This document shows positions 5,889 to 5,947 of a DNA stretch of 5,947 nt, piece after piece. Positions within the stretch are counted from its first letter, which is position 1. Each line of letters opens with the position of its first letter. The stretch lies in the NCBI GenBank assembly GCA_038209365.1, contig JBBQXS010000099.1, forward strand, positions 1 through 5,947, in the 5' to 3' direction. The DNA is from DASQHW01 sp038209365. Lineage in GTDB: Bacteria; Actinomycetota; Acidimicrobiia; IMCC26256; PALSA-610. The translations under genes were made by a program, and so were the position numbers. The notes under the pieces are model-generated. The model saw nothing but the letters and a program-made list of their open reading frames with translations, ran no database searches and had not been told where the DNA came from.

Positions 5889-5947
5889 TCAGCGCAGCGA
5901 CACCGGCGGCAGCGCGCAGACCAACCGGCGCCAGCCGGCCATCCCAG
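5889..5947 (-). CDS. Possible C-terminal end of a convergent gene (partial)
   Basis: One minus-strand frame reads AGWRRLVCALPPVSLR and then TGA at 5891-5889. Of the 16 codons from GCC (after ATG) to CGC, all end in G or C, as in the real genes of this window; the other minus-strand frame that was checked does not show this. The stop sits just beyond the hairpin/C-tract, as expected for converging genes. Only about 18 codons are visible, so no product can be named and chance remains possible. Confidence 0.3.
   Translation of the reverse strand, partial: GMAGWRRLVCALPPVSLR

Overview
The window is GC-rich and densely coded. It looks like a chromosomal segment of a high-GC actinobacterium. The evidence is a CarD that keeps the residue numbering of mycobacterial CarD (recalled from memory), frequent GTG starts, 4-nt gene overlaps and a DUF2087 protein. 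Acidimicrobiia-type soil or freshwater lineages would fit, but the sequence alone does not prove this. No mobile element, CRISPR array, tRNA or rRNA was seen.

Layout, right to left: six genes run on the minus strand. A PIG-L/LmbE-type Zn deacetylase (5236-4511) is followed by a copper/topaquinone amine oxidase (4514-2586), a SurE 5'/3'-nucleotidase (2589-1720) and a small lipoprotein (1723-1004). These four are joined by three consecutive 4-nt start/stop overlaps (ATGA, ATGA, GTGA), so they form one translationally coupled operon. A SnoaL/NTF2-like protein (about 951-475) follows within about 50 bp and is probably the last gene of the unit. After a further 113 bp comes carD (361 to beyond base 1), cut by the left window edge; a tandem 16-bp repeat lies just upstream of its start.

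On the plus strand, an HTH + DUF2087 protein (5272-5838) diverges from the operon with only about 35 bp between start codons, so it is a candidate local regulator. It is followed by a hairpin, an 11-C homopolymer and perhaps the last few codons of a convergent minus-strand gene at the right edge.

How the genes may work together (inference): the PIG-L enzyme would free a primary amine from an N-acyl precursor. The amine oxidase would convert a primary amine to aldehyde, ammonia and hydrogen peroxide. SurE would remove a phosphate from a nucleotide-like or other phosphorylated compound. The lipoprotein and SnoaL-like protein have no assigned role. I do not know a described pathway with this gene set.
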